64,000 bases of DNA, from contig JAICJM010000002.1 of assembly GCA_025928435.1 (NCBI GenBank), positions 1 to 64,000 on the forward strand, written 5' to 3'. The notes beneath the pieces are model-generated. The model did no database searches. It was not told the DNA's origin and worked only from the letters and a program-made list of their open reading frames with translations. This document shows positions 41,762-50,198 of the stretch, one piece after another (positions within the stretch are counted from its first letter, which is position 1; every line of letters begins with the position of its first letter). The position numbers and the translations under genes were made by a program. The stretch comes from Thermoleophilia bacterium. GTDB lineage: Bacteria; Actinomycetota; Thermoleophilia; Gaiellales; JAICJC01.

Positions 41762-42997
41762 CTAGGCGCCGATCCGCTGCTTGTTCCCGAGCATCGTGTG
41801 CGGGTCGAGGACGTACTTCTTGCTCGCTCCCTTGTCGAAGGCCTGGTAGCCCTGCGGCGCCTCGTCGAGGGAGATCACGGTGGCGTTGACGGCCTTGGCG
41901 ATCTGGCAGCGCTCGTTCAGGATCGCGTTCATCAGCCGGCGGTGGTAGCGCATAACCGGGCACTGGCCCGTGGTGAACGAGTGCGACTTGGCCCACCCGA
42001 GACCGATTCGGATCGACAGGCTTCCCTCCTTGGCCGCGTCATCCTTGGCGCCCGGATCGCCGGTGACGTACAGCCCGACCACCCCGAGCCGGCCGGCCTC
42101 GCGGGTCACCTGCATGATCGAGTTGAGCACGGTGGCGGGCGCCTCCTCGGCGCCGTGGCCGTGTCCCTTGGCCTCGAAGCCCACCGCGTCGACCGCGCAG
42201 TCGACCATCCGCTCGCCGACGATCTGCTCGATCTGATCCGCCAGCGGGGCGTCCTTGCTGAGATCGACCGTTTCGCAGCCGAAGCTCCTGGCCTGGGTCA
42301 GGCGCTCCTCGTTCATGTCGCCGACGATCACGACGGCCGCGCCGAGCAATTGCGCCGAGTGTGCGGCTGCCAGCCCAACCGGGCCTGCACCCGCGATATA
42401 GACCGTCGATCCCGTGGTCACACCCGCCGACACGCAGCCGTGGTAGCCCGTCGGGAAGATGTCCGACAGCATCGTGAGGTCCAGGATCTTCTCGAGCGCT
42501 TGCTCCTTGTCGGGAAACCTCAGCAGATTCCAGTCGGCGTAGGGCACCATCACGTACTCCGCCTGGCCGCCGACCCAGCCGCCCATGTCCACGTAGCCGT
42601 AGGCGGAGCCGTAGCCGCTGGGGTTGACGTTCAGGCACACGCCCGTGTTCCCCTCCTTGCACATGCGACAGCGCCCGCAGGCGATGTTGAACGGCACCGA
42701 GACCAGGTCGCCCTTCTTGATGAACTCGACTCCGGGCCCGGCTTCGATCACCTCGCCCGTGATCTCGTGGCCGAGGACCAGTCCGGCCGGCGCGGTCGTC
42801 CGGCCGCGAACCATGTGCTGATCGGAGCCGCAGATGTTCGTCGCGACGATCTTCAGGATCGCCCCGTGCGGGGTCTTGCGGCCGACGTTCGCCGGATCGA
42901 CGCCCGGCCCGTCCTGAACCTCGAGCTTCGGGTAGTCGATGGTCTGCACCTCGACCTTTCCCGGCTCGATATAGGCAACTGCCTTGTTACCCGACAT
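41762..42997 (-). CDS. fdhA: Zinc-dependent formaldehyde dehydrogenase-like (glutathione-independent) alcohol dehydrogenase
   Basis: 411 residues. Catalytic zinc: ICGSDQH and GHEITGEV; structural zinc: CGRCRMCKEGNTGVC; NAD site VYIAGAGPVGLAAAHSAQ. The opening (GNKAVAYIEPGKVEVQTIDYP) and length match Pseudomonas-type dehydrogenases that oxidise formaldehyde or its hydrate with NAD. The ATG at 42997 lies inside the end of the aquaporin gene (11-base overlap), and AAGGGGGAA stands before it. Co-transcribed with the aquaporin and presumably driven by site 2. Confidence 0.9.
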   Translation of the reverse strand: MSGNKAVAYIEPGKVEVQTIDYPKLEVQDGPGVDPANVGRKTPHGAILKIVATNICGSDQHMVRGRTTAPAGLVLGHEITGEVIEAGPGVEFIKKGDLVSVPFNIACGRCRMCKEGNTGVCLNVNPSGYGSAYGYVDMGGWVGGQAEYVMVPYADWNLLRFPDKEQALEKILDLTMLSDIFPTGYHGCVSAGVTTGSTVYIAGAGPVGLAAAHSAQLLGAAVVIVGDMNEERLTQARSFGCETVDLSKDAPLADQIEQIVGERMVDCAVDAVGFEAKGHGHGAEEAPATVLNSIMQVTREAGRLGVVGLYVTGDPGAKDDAAKEGSLSIRIGLGWAKSHSFTTGQCPVMRYHRRLMNAILNERCQIAKAVNATVISLDEAPQGYQAFDKGASKKYVLDPHTMLGNKQRIGA

Positions 42998-43826
42998 TGG
43001 GTGTTCCCCCTTCGGTCGTTGGTCTCGTTTCGTGTGCTGTCCGCTCATCGTCCGGGACCACCCGGCGACCCACCACATCGCCGGCCGTGCCCTGCGGCGC
43101 CGTGTCCGCCGCGGCAGCCCGTTCGGGCTGGGCGATCAGGTCATAGACGAGCGCCGCGAGCGCACCGCCCACGAGCGGGCCGACCCAGTAGATCCAAAGC
43201 TCGCTCCACGGCGTGGAGCCTCCGAATATCTCGGTCGCGAGGTACGGGCCGAAGGTGCGGGCGGGGTTCACCGAGCCGCCGCTGATCGGCCCGATCACCA
43301 TGATCTCGCACGCGACCGACAGCCCGATGACGAGTCCCGCGAAGCCGGCCGGAGCGCGCCGGTCGACGGCGAGGGCCATGATCGTCGCGAGCAGGAGAAA
43401 CGTGCCCAGCCCCTCCGCCACGACCGCCTGCGTGTTCGTGAATCCCGCACCGACCACGGTGCCACCCGACACGTTCAGGTCGCTCGCGTGCGACCCGAAG
43501 ATCGCATTGATGAGGACCGCCCCCGCGAGCGCCCCCGCAAGCTGCGCGACGGCGTAGGGAATGACCTCGACCCACGGAAACCGGCGCACGACCGCCAGCG
43601 AGAACGTGACCGCGGGGTTGATGTGCGCGCCCGAGGTCGTCCCGAACATGTAGACCACCGCGGCGATCACCAGCGCGAACGACAGGCCGATGATGCCGAG
43701 TCCCGCATAGTCGAGCCGGCCGTGTCCGACCTCCAGCGCCGCGACGACCGCCCCGGCACCGAAGATCACGAGCAGCGCAGTGCCGACGAACTCGGCAAGC
43801 AGACGGCGTCCGAGGTCGGCCTTCAC
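42987..43826 (-). CDS. MIP-family channel (aquaporin type)
   Basis: 279 residues. Six helices and two NPA loops: GAHINPAVTFSLAV and GGSVNPARTFGP. Thr rather than Asp follows NPAR, so a water channel is more likely than a glycerol facilitator. The C-terminus from about 240 is polar. It begins with GTG, which overlaps the stop of a 14-residue frame that starts beside site 2. First gene of the fdhA operon. Confidence 0.92.
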   Translation of the reverse strand: MKADLGRRLLAEFVGTALLVIFGAGAVVAALEVGHGRLDYAGLGIIGLSFALVIAAVVYMFGTTSGAHINPAVTFSLAVVRRFPWVEVIPYAVAQLAGALAGAVLINAIFGSHASDLNVSGGTVVGAGFTNTQAVVAEGLGTFLLLATIMALAVDRRAPAGFAGLVIGLSVACEIMVIGPISGGSVNPARTFGPYLATEIFGGSTPWSELWIYWVGPLVGGALAALVYDLIAQPERAAAADTAPQGTAGDVVGRRVVPDDERTAHETRPTTEGGTPNVG

Positions 43827-43875
43827 GACGCACTCGCCGGAATCGCGTGAGCGGTACTCCTCGCCATACCCCCCC

Positions 43876-43901
43876 AGCGTCGTCCGTCTCGAAAGTCTTA
43901 C
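43876..43901 (-). promoter_or_regulatory. Bipartite stress motif, site 2, toward aquaporin/fdhA
   Basis: On the minus strand: GTAAGAC (43901-43895), 12 bases, CGACGCT (43882-43876), G-run, TATGG. About 80 bases including the motif match the site at 23181, with few differences. Confidence 0.65.
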
Positions 43902-43971
43902 CCCGCAGTCGCGGGACGGGTGGGGCGCCGCTTCGGATCCACGCCGGAGGGGTGGTCGGGGTGCCCGTGAA

Positions 43972-43989
43972 ATGGGGTCATTCCCCCAT
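43972..43989. promoter_or_regulatory. 18-base dyad upstream of the UspA/kinase/regulator operon
   Basis: ATGGGG-TCATTC-CCCCAT. It lies 82 bases before the UspA start at 44054. Same form and length as those at 46194 and 46772. A plausible site for the response regulator encoded in the same operon. Confidence 0.5.
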
Positions 43990-44053
43990 CGCGATGGGCC
44001 TCCGTCTCGGCGATGCTCATCAAGATGGATGGAGCGCGTCGACGGAGGTATGC

Positions 44054-44506
44054 ATGCATGGGACCATCATCTGCGGGATAACCGGCTCGGCAGGCGGACG
44101 GGGTGCCGCCGAGCTCAGCGCCGCGCTCAGTGCCCGGCTCGAACTGCGACTCATCCTTGTCCACGTGATCGACGACCGGTCGCCGGGGCACACCACGCCC
44201 GTTGCGAGAGCCGGTGCCGAGCGGATGGCCGCGGCACTCACTCAGGACGTGGCCGACGCCACGGAGACACGGATCGTGGCCGGCACACGCGCCGTGATGC
44301 TCGCGCAGGTCGCGGCCGAGGAAGGAGCCGATCTGATCGTTCTCGGTTCGCGCTCCGCCGGGCTTCTCGGGCGTCGCCATCTTCGCTGCGCGCTTGCGGG
44401 TGAGCTCGAGGCGGTCACGCCCGTGCCGGTGCTGGTGGCGCCGCCGTCGACCCGGAGGCGGAGCGGGCACCGACTCGCGGTGGCTCTCGGCAGCGCGACA
44501 CGGTAG
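44054..44506 (+). CDS. Universal stress protein, first gene of the sensor operon
   Basis: 150 residues. GTIICGITGSAGGRGAAEL, LRLILVHVIDD, VIVLGSRSAGLLGRRH and PVPVLVAPPS. The first loop has T-G where D-G is usual, and the last motif is GSRSAG, so ATP binding may differ. GGAGGT precedes the ATG. It is followed 26 bases later by the sensor kinase, as Rv3134c is by dosR-dosS in mycobacteria. A decayed copy lies at 3583. Confidence 0.9.
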   Translation: MHGTIICGITGSAGGRGAAELSAALSARLELRLILVHVIDDRSPGHTTPVARAGAERMAAALTQDVADATETRIVAGTRAVMLAQVAAEEGADLIVLGSRSAGLLGRRHLRCALAGELEAVTPVPVLVAPPSTRRRSGHRLAVALGSATR

Positions 44507-44532
44507 AACTCACCCCGGGGACGCCACCAACG

Positions 44533-45504
44533 ATGCGCTTCTCACAGCTGCCACTGGCCTGGCGAGTATTCGGAATCAACGCGACGTTGCTCGTGATCGC
44601 GACGCTGCTGCTTGCGCTGACCCCGGTGACCATCCACGCGCCGATCGCCTTCGTCGAGGCAGTCAGCGTGGTCGTGGGTCTCATCGTCATGCTCACGGCG
44701 AACCTGCTGCTCCTGCGACACACCCTCAGGCCGATCGGCAGGTTGATCGAGGGGATGCGCGCGGTCGATCTCCTGCGACCCGGCCAGCGCCTTCTCGAGA
44801 GCGGCGGCGTCGAGGCCGCGGAGTTGGTGCGGGCGTTCAACGAGATGCTCGAGCGACTCGAGGTCGAGCGGCGAGAGAGTGGCCGCCGCGCCCTTCGAGC
44901 TCAGGAGGCCGAGCGGCTGCGGATCGCCCGTGGCCTGCATGACGAAGTCGGGCAGGTCCTCACCGGAATACTTTTGGAACTCGACTTCCTCACCGACGCC
45001 TCCGGCGACGACCGCCGCCGCGGCATGGAGGACACGAAGCAGGCGGTGCGGCAGGCGCTGGAGGAGGTTCGCCGGATCGCACGCGAGCTGCGTCCAGAGA
45101 TGCTCGAGCAGCTGGGGCTCACAAGCGCCCTCACCGAGTTGTCACGCAGGTTCGCCGAGCAGAGCGGTGTCCCGGTCGACCGGCGCTTCGCCGAGGATCT
45201 GCCGCCGCTTTCGGACGAAGCGGAACTCGCCATTTACAGGGTCGCCCAGGAGAGTCTCACCAACGTCGCCCGCCACGCCCAGGCGTCGCGGGTCGATCTC
45301 GCGCTGGAGCCGGGCGTCGGCAGCGTCGTTCTCCAAGTCGCCGACGATGGACGAGGGATGGCTGAGACGATGGCGGCGAACGGGCACAGCGGCCTGCGGG
45401 GGATGCGCGAGCGTGCGTTGCTCGTGGATGGGGCGCTCGCGGTCAAACGCAGCCGCGGCGGAGGCGTCGAGGTTCGGCTTGAGGTGCCGGCGGGACACGT
45501 CTGA
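44533..45504 (+). CDS. Sensor histidine kinase, HAMP + HisKA_3 (NarL/DosS-type family)
   Basis: 323 residues. Two membrane helices (about 12-30 and 42-61) with a very short outer loop, a HAMP region (about 62-113), the phospho-acceptor His136 in RIARGLHDEVGQVLTG, and an ATPase domain with ELAIYRVAQESLTNVARHA, VADDGRGMA and GLRGMRERA. No PAS, GAF or haem domain, so the signal is probably sensed in or at the membrane. It pairs with the regulator whose ATG shares the stop codon. A broken copy exists at 4002. Confidence 0.93.
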   Translation: MRFSQLPLAWRVFGINATLLVIATLLLALTPVTIHAPIAFVEAVSVVVGLIVMLTANLLLLRHTLRPIGRLIEGMRAVDLLRPGQRLLESGGVEAAELVRAFNEMLERLEVERRESGRRALRAQEAERLRIARGLHDEVGQVLTGILLELDFLTDASGDDRRRGMEDTKQAVRQALEEVRRIARELRPEMLEQLGLTSALTELSRRFAEQSGVPVDRRFAEDLPPLSDEAELAIYRVAQESLTNVARHAQASRVDLALEPGVGSVVLQVADDGRGMAETMAANGHSGLRGMRERALLVDGALAVKRSRGGGVEVRLEVPAGHV

Positions 45505-46160
45505 TGCCGATCCCCCTCGTCACCCGCATCCTGGTCGCCGACGATCACCCGATCGTCCGTTCCGGTCTCAAGAAGGTGCTCGACGCCAAGCCGGACATGC
45601 AGGTCGTCGCCGAGGCCGAGGATGGCGCCGAGGCGGTCAGGAAGGCGATGACCGAGGACGTCCACCTCGCCATCCTCGACGTGTCGATGCCCAGGACCAC
45701 CGGTATCCAGGCCGCCGAGGAGCTGCACAAGCGCAAGCCGGAGCTGAAGCTCCTGATGCTGTCGATGTACGACAGCGAGCAGTTCTTGTTCGAGTCGCTC
45801 AAGGCCGGCGCCTCCGGCTATGTGCTCAAGTCCGACGCCGACCAGGATCTCGTCGAGGCCGTGCGCCGCACGATGCGCGGACAGTCGTTCCTCTATCCAT
45901 CCGCGATCTCCACGCTCGTCAAAGACTTCGTCGACCGCGGCCGCCCCGACGACCAGCAGTTCGACATCCTTACGCCGCGCGAGTTGCAGGTGCTGAAACT
46001 GATCGCCGAGGCCAACACCTCAAAGGAGATCGCGCAGGAGCTCGTGATCAGCATCAAGACGGTCGAGCGGCACCGGCAGAATATTCTCGACAAGCTGGGC
46101 ATGAGCGACCGCGTTGAGCTCACCCGTTACGCCATCCGCAGGGGCCTGATCCAGGCCTGA
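45504..46160 (+). CDS. NarL/FixJ-family response regulator
   Basis: 218 residues. Receiver domain with D13-D14, phosphorylated Asp59 in ILDVSMP and Lys109 in GYVLKS; HTH LuxR domain at the end: LTPRELQVLKLIAEANTSKEIAQELVISIKTVERHRQNILDKLGM. TGATG overlap with the kinase gene. It probably binds dyads such as 43972, 46194 and 46772; DosR of mycobacteria, of the same family, also recognises a GGG...CCC palindrome. Confidence 0.95.
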   Translation: MPIPLVTRILVADDHPIVRSGLKKVLDAKPDMQVVAEAEDGAEAVRKAMTEDVHLAILDVSMPRTTGIQAAEELHKRKPELKLLMLSMYDSEQFLFESLKAGASGYVLKSDADQDLVEAVRRTMRGQSFLYPSAISTLVKDFVDRGRPDDQQFDILTPRELQVLKLIAEANTSKEIAQELVISIKTVERHRQNILDKLGMSDRVELTRYAIRRGLIQA

Positions 46161-46193
46161 CGGCCAGGCGGGTGGAGTCGCGATTCCTCCGTG

Positions 46194-46211
46194 ATGGGGC
46201 GACCCCCCGAT
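46194..46211. promoter_or_regulatory. 18-base dyad after the regulator gene
   Basis: ATGGGG-CGACCC-CCCGAT. About 165 bases ahead of the gene at 46359. The neighbouring bases (GATACGCC) also match those at 46772, so 25 bases are shared. Confidence 0.5.
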
Positions 46212-46358
46212 ACGCCCTGAACCGGTATCCGAGGAAGCTCCATGAACACGGGACGCCGTGAGACGCGGGGTCCCTTCAGCCGACACGTCGCGAAGGAGCC
46301 GAAAACGCAGGTGCTTCGTCCCGTGGTGAAGCACCGTACCCCTCGGAAGGAGGCCACC

Positions 46359-46685
46359 GTGACAGATCAGATCGCCATCGTCGCGCAGATCTGTCCCGGC
46401 ATGAAGCGGGCGCTGGAGCGCACCTTGGAGGCGGGACCGCCGTTCGACCTCGCGGCCGAGGGGTTCGAGCATCACGAGGTGTTTGTGGGAGACACGGACG
46501 TCGTCTTCGTGTTCACCGGCCCGGCCGCGACGTCCCAGCTGCATCGGATGGCGTCCCTGCCGGCGCTCCTCCCCAACATCGTCAAGATGACCGGCATACT
46601 GACCGCCCCGCGGCTGCTCCAGCAAACGTTCGGCTGGGAGCGAGAGCCCGCGGCCGAACGGGCAGATCATCCCGTTTCGGCGTAG
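46359..46685 (+). CDS. Small conserved-looking hypothetical protein
   Basis: 108 residues from GTG with AAGGAGG just upstream. DQIAIVAQICPGMKRALERTLEAGPPFDLAAEGFEHHEVFVGDTDVVFVFTGP, then IVKMTGILTAPRLLQQTFGWER. Its shape, with an alpha/beta core, recalls small ferredoxin-like barrels, but I cannot name it. Likely part of the regulon of the adjacent regulator. Confidence 0.6.
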   Translation: MTDQIAIVAQICPGMKRALERTLEAGPPFDLAAEGFEHHEVFVGDTDVVFVFTGPAATSQLHRMASLPALLPNIVKMTGILTAPRLLQQTFGWEREPAAERADHPVSA

Positions 46686-46771
46686 CCCCCTGTTCGGCGG
46701 AGGGTCACATCCCGCGGGGCTGATCTCGTGTCCGAACCCTCGAGCGAGGTTGGGGTCGCGGTGGGTGCTTG

Positions 46772-46789
46772 ATGGGGCGATCGCCCGAT
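46772..46789. promoter_or_regulatory. 18-base dyad before the PRC-barrel-like gene
   Basis: ATGGGG-CGATCG-CCCGAT; nearly symmetric, with GGGCGATCGCCC at its core. It lies 80 bases before the start at 46869, like its counterparts. Confidence 0.55.
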
Positions 46790-46868
46790 ACCGCCCCGCC
46801 TGCGTTGCGGCGAGCCTTGATGTAGGCGGCCATGCCGTCCACCGCAGACGAGAGAAGGCGAGGAACCG

Positions 46869-47186
46869 ATGCACACGCTCATCCAGCATCCGACGCGAAC
46901 CGACTCCGACCGGCAGCCTCGTGGCACATTCGAGGCCGTCGATCTCGATGCGCTCGGTGATTGCGTGGGATACCGGGTCGACGATCCGAACGGTCGCGTC
47001 GGCACGGTCGAGGGCGTCGTCGCCGGAATCTGGACGGATCGACCGGACGCCATAGAGGTGCGCGTCGGGCTGTTCTGGCCAGGCATCCTCGTGGTGTCGG
47101 CCGACGCCGTCGCGGGAGTACATCGTGCGCGCAGGCGGGTGATCCTGCGCGAGAGCGTCGACCTCGCCGACGCCTACGTGACATGA
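46869..47186 (+). CDS. PRC-barrel-like small protein
   Basis: 105 residues. CVGYRVDDPNGRVGTVEGVV, then a strand-rich end EVRVGLFWPGILVVSADAVAGV and RRRVILRESVDLADA. Resembles PRC-barrel proteins of about this size, whose role is mostly unknown. GAGGAACCG before the ATG. Confidence 0.55.
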   Translation: MHTLIQHPTRTDSDRQPRGTFEAVDLDALGDCVGYRVDDPNGRVGTVEGVVAGIWTDRPDAIEVRVGLFWPGILVVSADAVAGVHRARRRVILRESVDLADAYVT

Positions 47187-47308
47187 CGCCGCCGGGCCGC
47201 CTCTGCGAACCCGGCTCATGCTCGTCGCCACGCTGATGATCGATCCGGGCGCGCAGGGCTGAGCCGGGCGCGCGATGAAATGCGTGCGCGGCCGGCGCGT
47301 TGTCGCGG

Positions 47309-47857
47309 TCACGTTGACGTTGGTCTTTCAGCCGTGACTCCCTGGAGAGCAGCCTCGCGGCCGTTGCCCGCATCTGCATCCCTGGCGTGTACCACGACCA
47401 CAGGACAAGGAGCGTGATGCACGCATCGCTGGCTGACCGAACCAAGGAGGACGCCCACCAACCCTCCATGCCCTCGTGACCCGACGACGAGCAGGTCATC
47501 GCCGGTCACGTTCTGAACGAGGACCTGGGCGGCGGGGCCCTCGACGAGCCGGCGGTCGATCTCGACGTCTCCCGCCTCCGCGATGACCGGGTCGGTCGCC
47601 CGCTCGAGCACCGCCTGAGCCGCGCGACGGAGGTTGGTGACATCGACACCAAGCGACTCCGACCCGTACCACCGGATCGCGCCAGACCCTCCTGTCACGT
47701 TTTCGTAGCCGAGCGTCCACGCGTGAACGATCCGAAGCGGCGCCTTACGCAGTCGCGCCTCCGCGAGCGCCCAGGCCAGGGCTTCCGCTGCTCCCGACGA
47801 TCCGTCGACGCCGACCACGACGGCAGGGGAGCCCTGCGACCCCATGGGTTTGTTCAC
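47309..47857 (-). CDS. Universal stress protein, UspA family
   Basis: 182 residues. AVVVGVDGSSGAAEALAWALAEA, LRIVHAWTLG, then LVEGPAAQVLVQNVTGDDLLVVGSRGHGGLVGVLLGSVSQRCVHHAPCPVVVV. All Usp motifs intact, including the glycine loop. Opposite strand to the preceding genes. A degenerate form of the bipartite motif (GTAAAGG-N12-CCGACTG) lies 35-60 bases upstream. Confidence 0.93.
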   Translation of the reverse strand: MNKPMGSQGSPAVVVGVDGSSGAAEALAWALAEARLRKAPLRIVHAWTLGYENVTGGSGAIRWYGSESLGVDVTNLRRAAQAVLERATDPVIAEAGDVEIDRRLVEGPAAQVLVQNVTGDDLLVVGSRGHGGLVGVLLGSVSQRCVHHAPCPVVVVHARDADAGNGREAALQGVTAERPTST

Positions 47858-49095
47858 GCGCTGTTTCCTCTCCGTTTGGGCGTTTTCGGGTGCAGTCGGA
47901 TGCCCCCGGCTCCTTTACCGATGCTTCCACGCGGGTAGGTGGAAGGCACCACGGCGGGGAACCGCCGGTCGCCCGGCCGCCGCAGCGGTCGCAGCGACGC
48001 CGAGTCGTGGATCGCGTGACGAGTACGTGGGGGCGCCGAGGCCTACGACGATCCACGTCGCCGGGCCGGATCGAAGCTCCGCGATCCTCGAGGATGGCTT
48101 CGCCTGCCCCTCCTGCGCGGCGTCGACTTCGCCACATGTGATGACGTTGTCTCGTTCGTCCCAAGGGTGGAGGCCGGGGATCGCGTCCTCGGCGAGGCGG
48201 CGGCCGGAAGTGTGTGTCCCGCGACCCCGGCTTGGCGGCTGCCAGGCCGCACGGGAATGGTTGCCGGCCCGCGTGGGTTCCAGGTCCACGTCGGGCGGGC
48301 GCGCCGCCCTTGCATCAGCATCGAGGGCGGGTGCGACGACCAGGCTGGGCGGTTCCTCCAGCCACATGGTCGGCCGCTGCTCGATAGGCCCCAGCGACGC
48401 CCTGTGAATCAGCCGGCGGAAGGCGTCGAGGAGCTCTGCGAACGCTCGTACACGTCGCCCGGCCGCGTTCCCGCTCCGGTTTCCAGGGCCTGGGCGCTGC
48501 CGCTCCCCGGCGAAAGGCCGAACTCGTGATAGATGGATCGAGCCTGCCTGCAACGCCTGACCGCGCTCATGCCACCACCTGGGTCCGCTCACCGACGGCC
48601 TCCTTTCCGTTCACCAGGTTGCGAGCCATGGGACGATCCGTCTGCGCGTCCCTCCGGGCCGCGGGGGTCGCAACGAGCCGCGCCACGCTTCGCGCTTCGG
48701 ACGACCGCGCTCAGGGTGCCGGCGCACGAGGGGCGAACCCGAGTCGTAGCGGTCGGCCGCACAGCGGCCCGCGCCGATCCTGGATGGAAAGACCGTCGCG
48801 ACACGGACAGCGGGCGTTCGCGTGCCGGGCACCGCGGGCTGCAGCGCCGGATCGATCGTCTCCGCCAGGTACGCATATCTCCCTGGCGTCCCATCGCGGC
48901 CGACGCTTACCTCGTCGATTCCGTCGGCGCGTCCGAGATCCGGCCGCCGGCCGTCCTGGCGACCGGCCGGGTACCAGGACAAACCTGAACCGACCGGCCG
49001 CGTTCGGAACTTCGCCGCTCAAGAGAGTCGTCAGCCGCCCCAACAAGGGTCGGGACGGTCAACGGAGCCCGCGGAACCGCCGGGTGACGCACGAG
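47858..49095. other. 1.2-kb stretch without a convincing gene
   Basis: Frames of 100-225 residues occur on both strands (for example 47915-48592 minus and 48167-48529 plus), but all are Arg/Pro/Gly-rich with no motif, and the two strands compete. No repeats, hairpins or RNA gene could be seen with confidence. It separates the stress region from the catabolic cluster and may be decayed DNA. Confidence 0.5.
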
Positions 49096-50118
49096 TCATC
49101 GACCGACTTCGAGCGCCTCTTCGACAGCCTGCGCCTGATCAGGCTCGGCGAGCCACGAGATCTGCGACCGCTTGCGCACGTCGACGGTCAGATTGAAGAT
49201 ATCTGGCCGGTTATAGTGGCCGACGGTGTCCATGGCGTACCGCTCGCGCGATGCGTGCGCCAGGTCGAGATCCGCGTACAGGACGACCTCCTCGTTGTGC
49301 ACCGGCCCGACAAGCCAGTCCGCGTCAGGGCCGATCACGCCGCTCCCGCCGGTCAGCATCGTCTCGCGTCCGCCCTCCGGGTCGGACCCGGCAAACATCG
49401 GCTCCCGCAGTTCGAAGTCGTCTCCGACCGCACTCGCCGGCATGTAGGTGCCCGCAACCAGCACGAAGCAGCGCCCCTCGAACGCGTAGTTGCGGCTCCC
49501 CAGGTGCGCAAGCTCGTACCCCCACGGCCAGACCGCCACGTGGATCAGCTCCGACTGGGCATGCATCGCAAACCGTGTCAGCGGCATCCAGTGCTCCCAG
49601 CACACGAGGCCGCCCAGGCCGCCGTACGGCGTATCGAGCACCAGCAGCCCACTGCCATCCTCGCTCGCCGCCCAGATCATGCGCTCGGCATGCGTCGGCA
49701 CGAGCTTTCGGTGCACCGCCACCTGACCATCGGCCATCAGGTAGAGCAGCGAGTTGTAGAGCGTGCCGCCTGACGCCTCGTTGATTCCCATCACCACATC
49801 GACGCCGCGCGCGACGGCCGCCTCGGAAAGCCGATCGCACGCGGGACTCGGTACCTCGAGCGACTCCTCGTGCAGCTTGGCAAAGCCGCGCTTGGCAGCC
49901 TCGTCGCCCCACCCGGCCGCGCCGTAGATCCACAGCGGATACCCCGGAACCCACACCTCCGGGAACGCGATCACCCGGGCGCCGGCATCGGCCGCCTCGT
50001 TGATCAGGGCGATCCCCTTCTCGATGGTCGCGTCGCGATCCAGAAAGACCGGTGACGCCTGCACCACCGCCACGCGGCAGGTGTCAGCGTGGCGTTCAGC
50101 TCCTGCGTGAGTCCCCAT
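49096..50118 (-). CDS. Nitrilase (carbon-nitrogen hydrolase)
   Basis: 340 residues. Catalytic triad Glu54 (AFPEVWVPGYP), Lys138 (HRKLVPT) and Cys173 (GLVCWEHWMPL, with a Glu two residues on). That CWEHWMPL form belongs to true nitrilases, which turn a nitrile into acid plus ammonia. The ATG at 50118 is 81 bases from the divergent amidase start, with an IclR-like dyad between. Probably part of the catabolic unit. Confidence 0.93.
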   Translation of the reverse strand: MGTHAGAERHADTCRVAVVQASPVFLDRDATIEKGIALINEAADAGARVIAFPEVWVPGYPLWIYGAAGWGDEAAKRGFAKLHEESLEVPSPACDRLSEAAVARGVDVVMGINEASGGTLYNSLLYLMADGQVAVHRKLVPTHAERMIWAASEDGSGLLVLDTPYGGLGGLVCWEHWMPLTRFAMHAQSELIHVAVWPWGYELAHLGSRNYAFEGRCFVLVAGTYMPASAVGDDFELREPMFAGSDPEGGRETMLTGGSGVIGPDADWLVGPVHNEEVVLYADLDLAHASRERYAMDTVGHYNRPDIFNLTVDVRKRSQISWLAEPDQAQAVEEALEVGR

Positions 50119-50143
50119 GATGTCGCCCCTCGGCTCGAACGGC

Positions 50144-50157
50144 GGAACGTCATTTCC
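50144..50157. promoter_or_regulatory. IclR-type dyad between nitrilase and amidase
   Basis: GGAA-CGTCAT-TTCC, close to the GGAAAT-N-ATTTCC pattern of IclR-family sites. A second partner, CGTTCCCG, lies about 15 bases on. It is well placed to control both divergent units. Confidence 0.4.
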
Positions 50158-50198
50158 CGTATGGTGGATATCGTTCCCGTGTAGTCTCGCAACCTACC

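Noticed and set aside
47893..47918. GTAAAGG-N12-CCGACTG on the minus strand before the UspA at 47857
   Set aside because: Spacing fits but both halves are degenerate; kept only as a note in that gene.
47915..48592. A 225-residue minus-strand frame
   Set aside because: Low-complexity, no motif, no ribosome site, and competing frames on the other strand are equally long.
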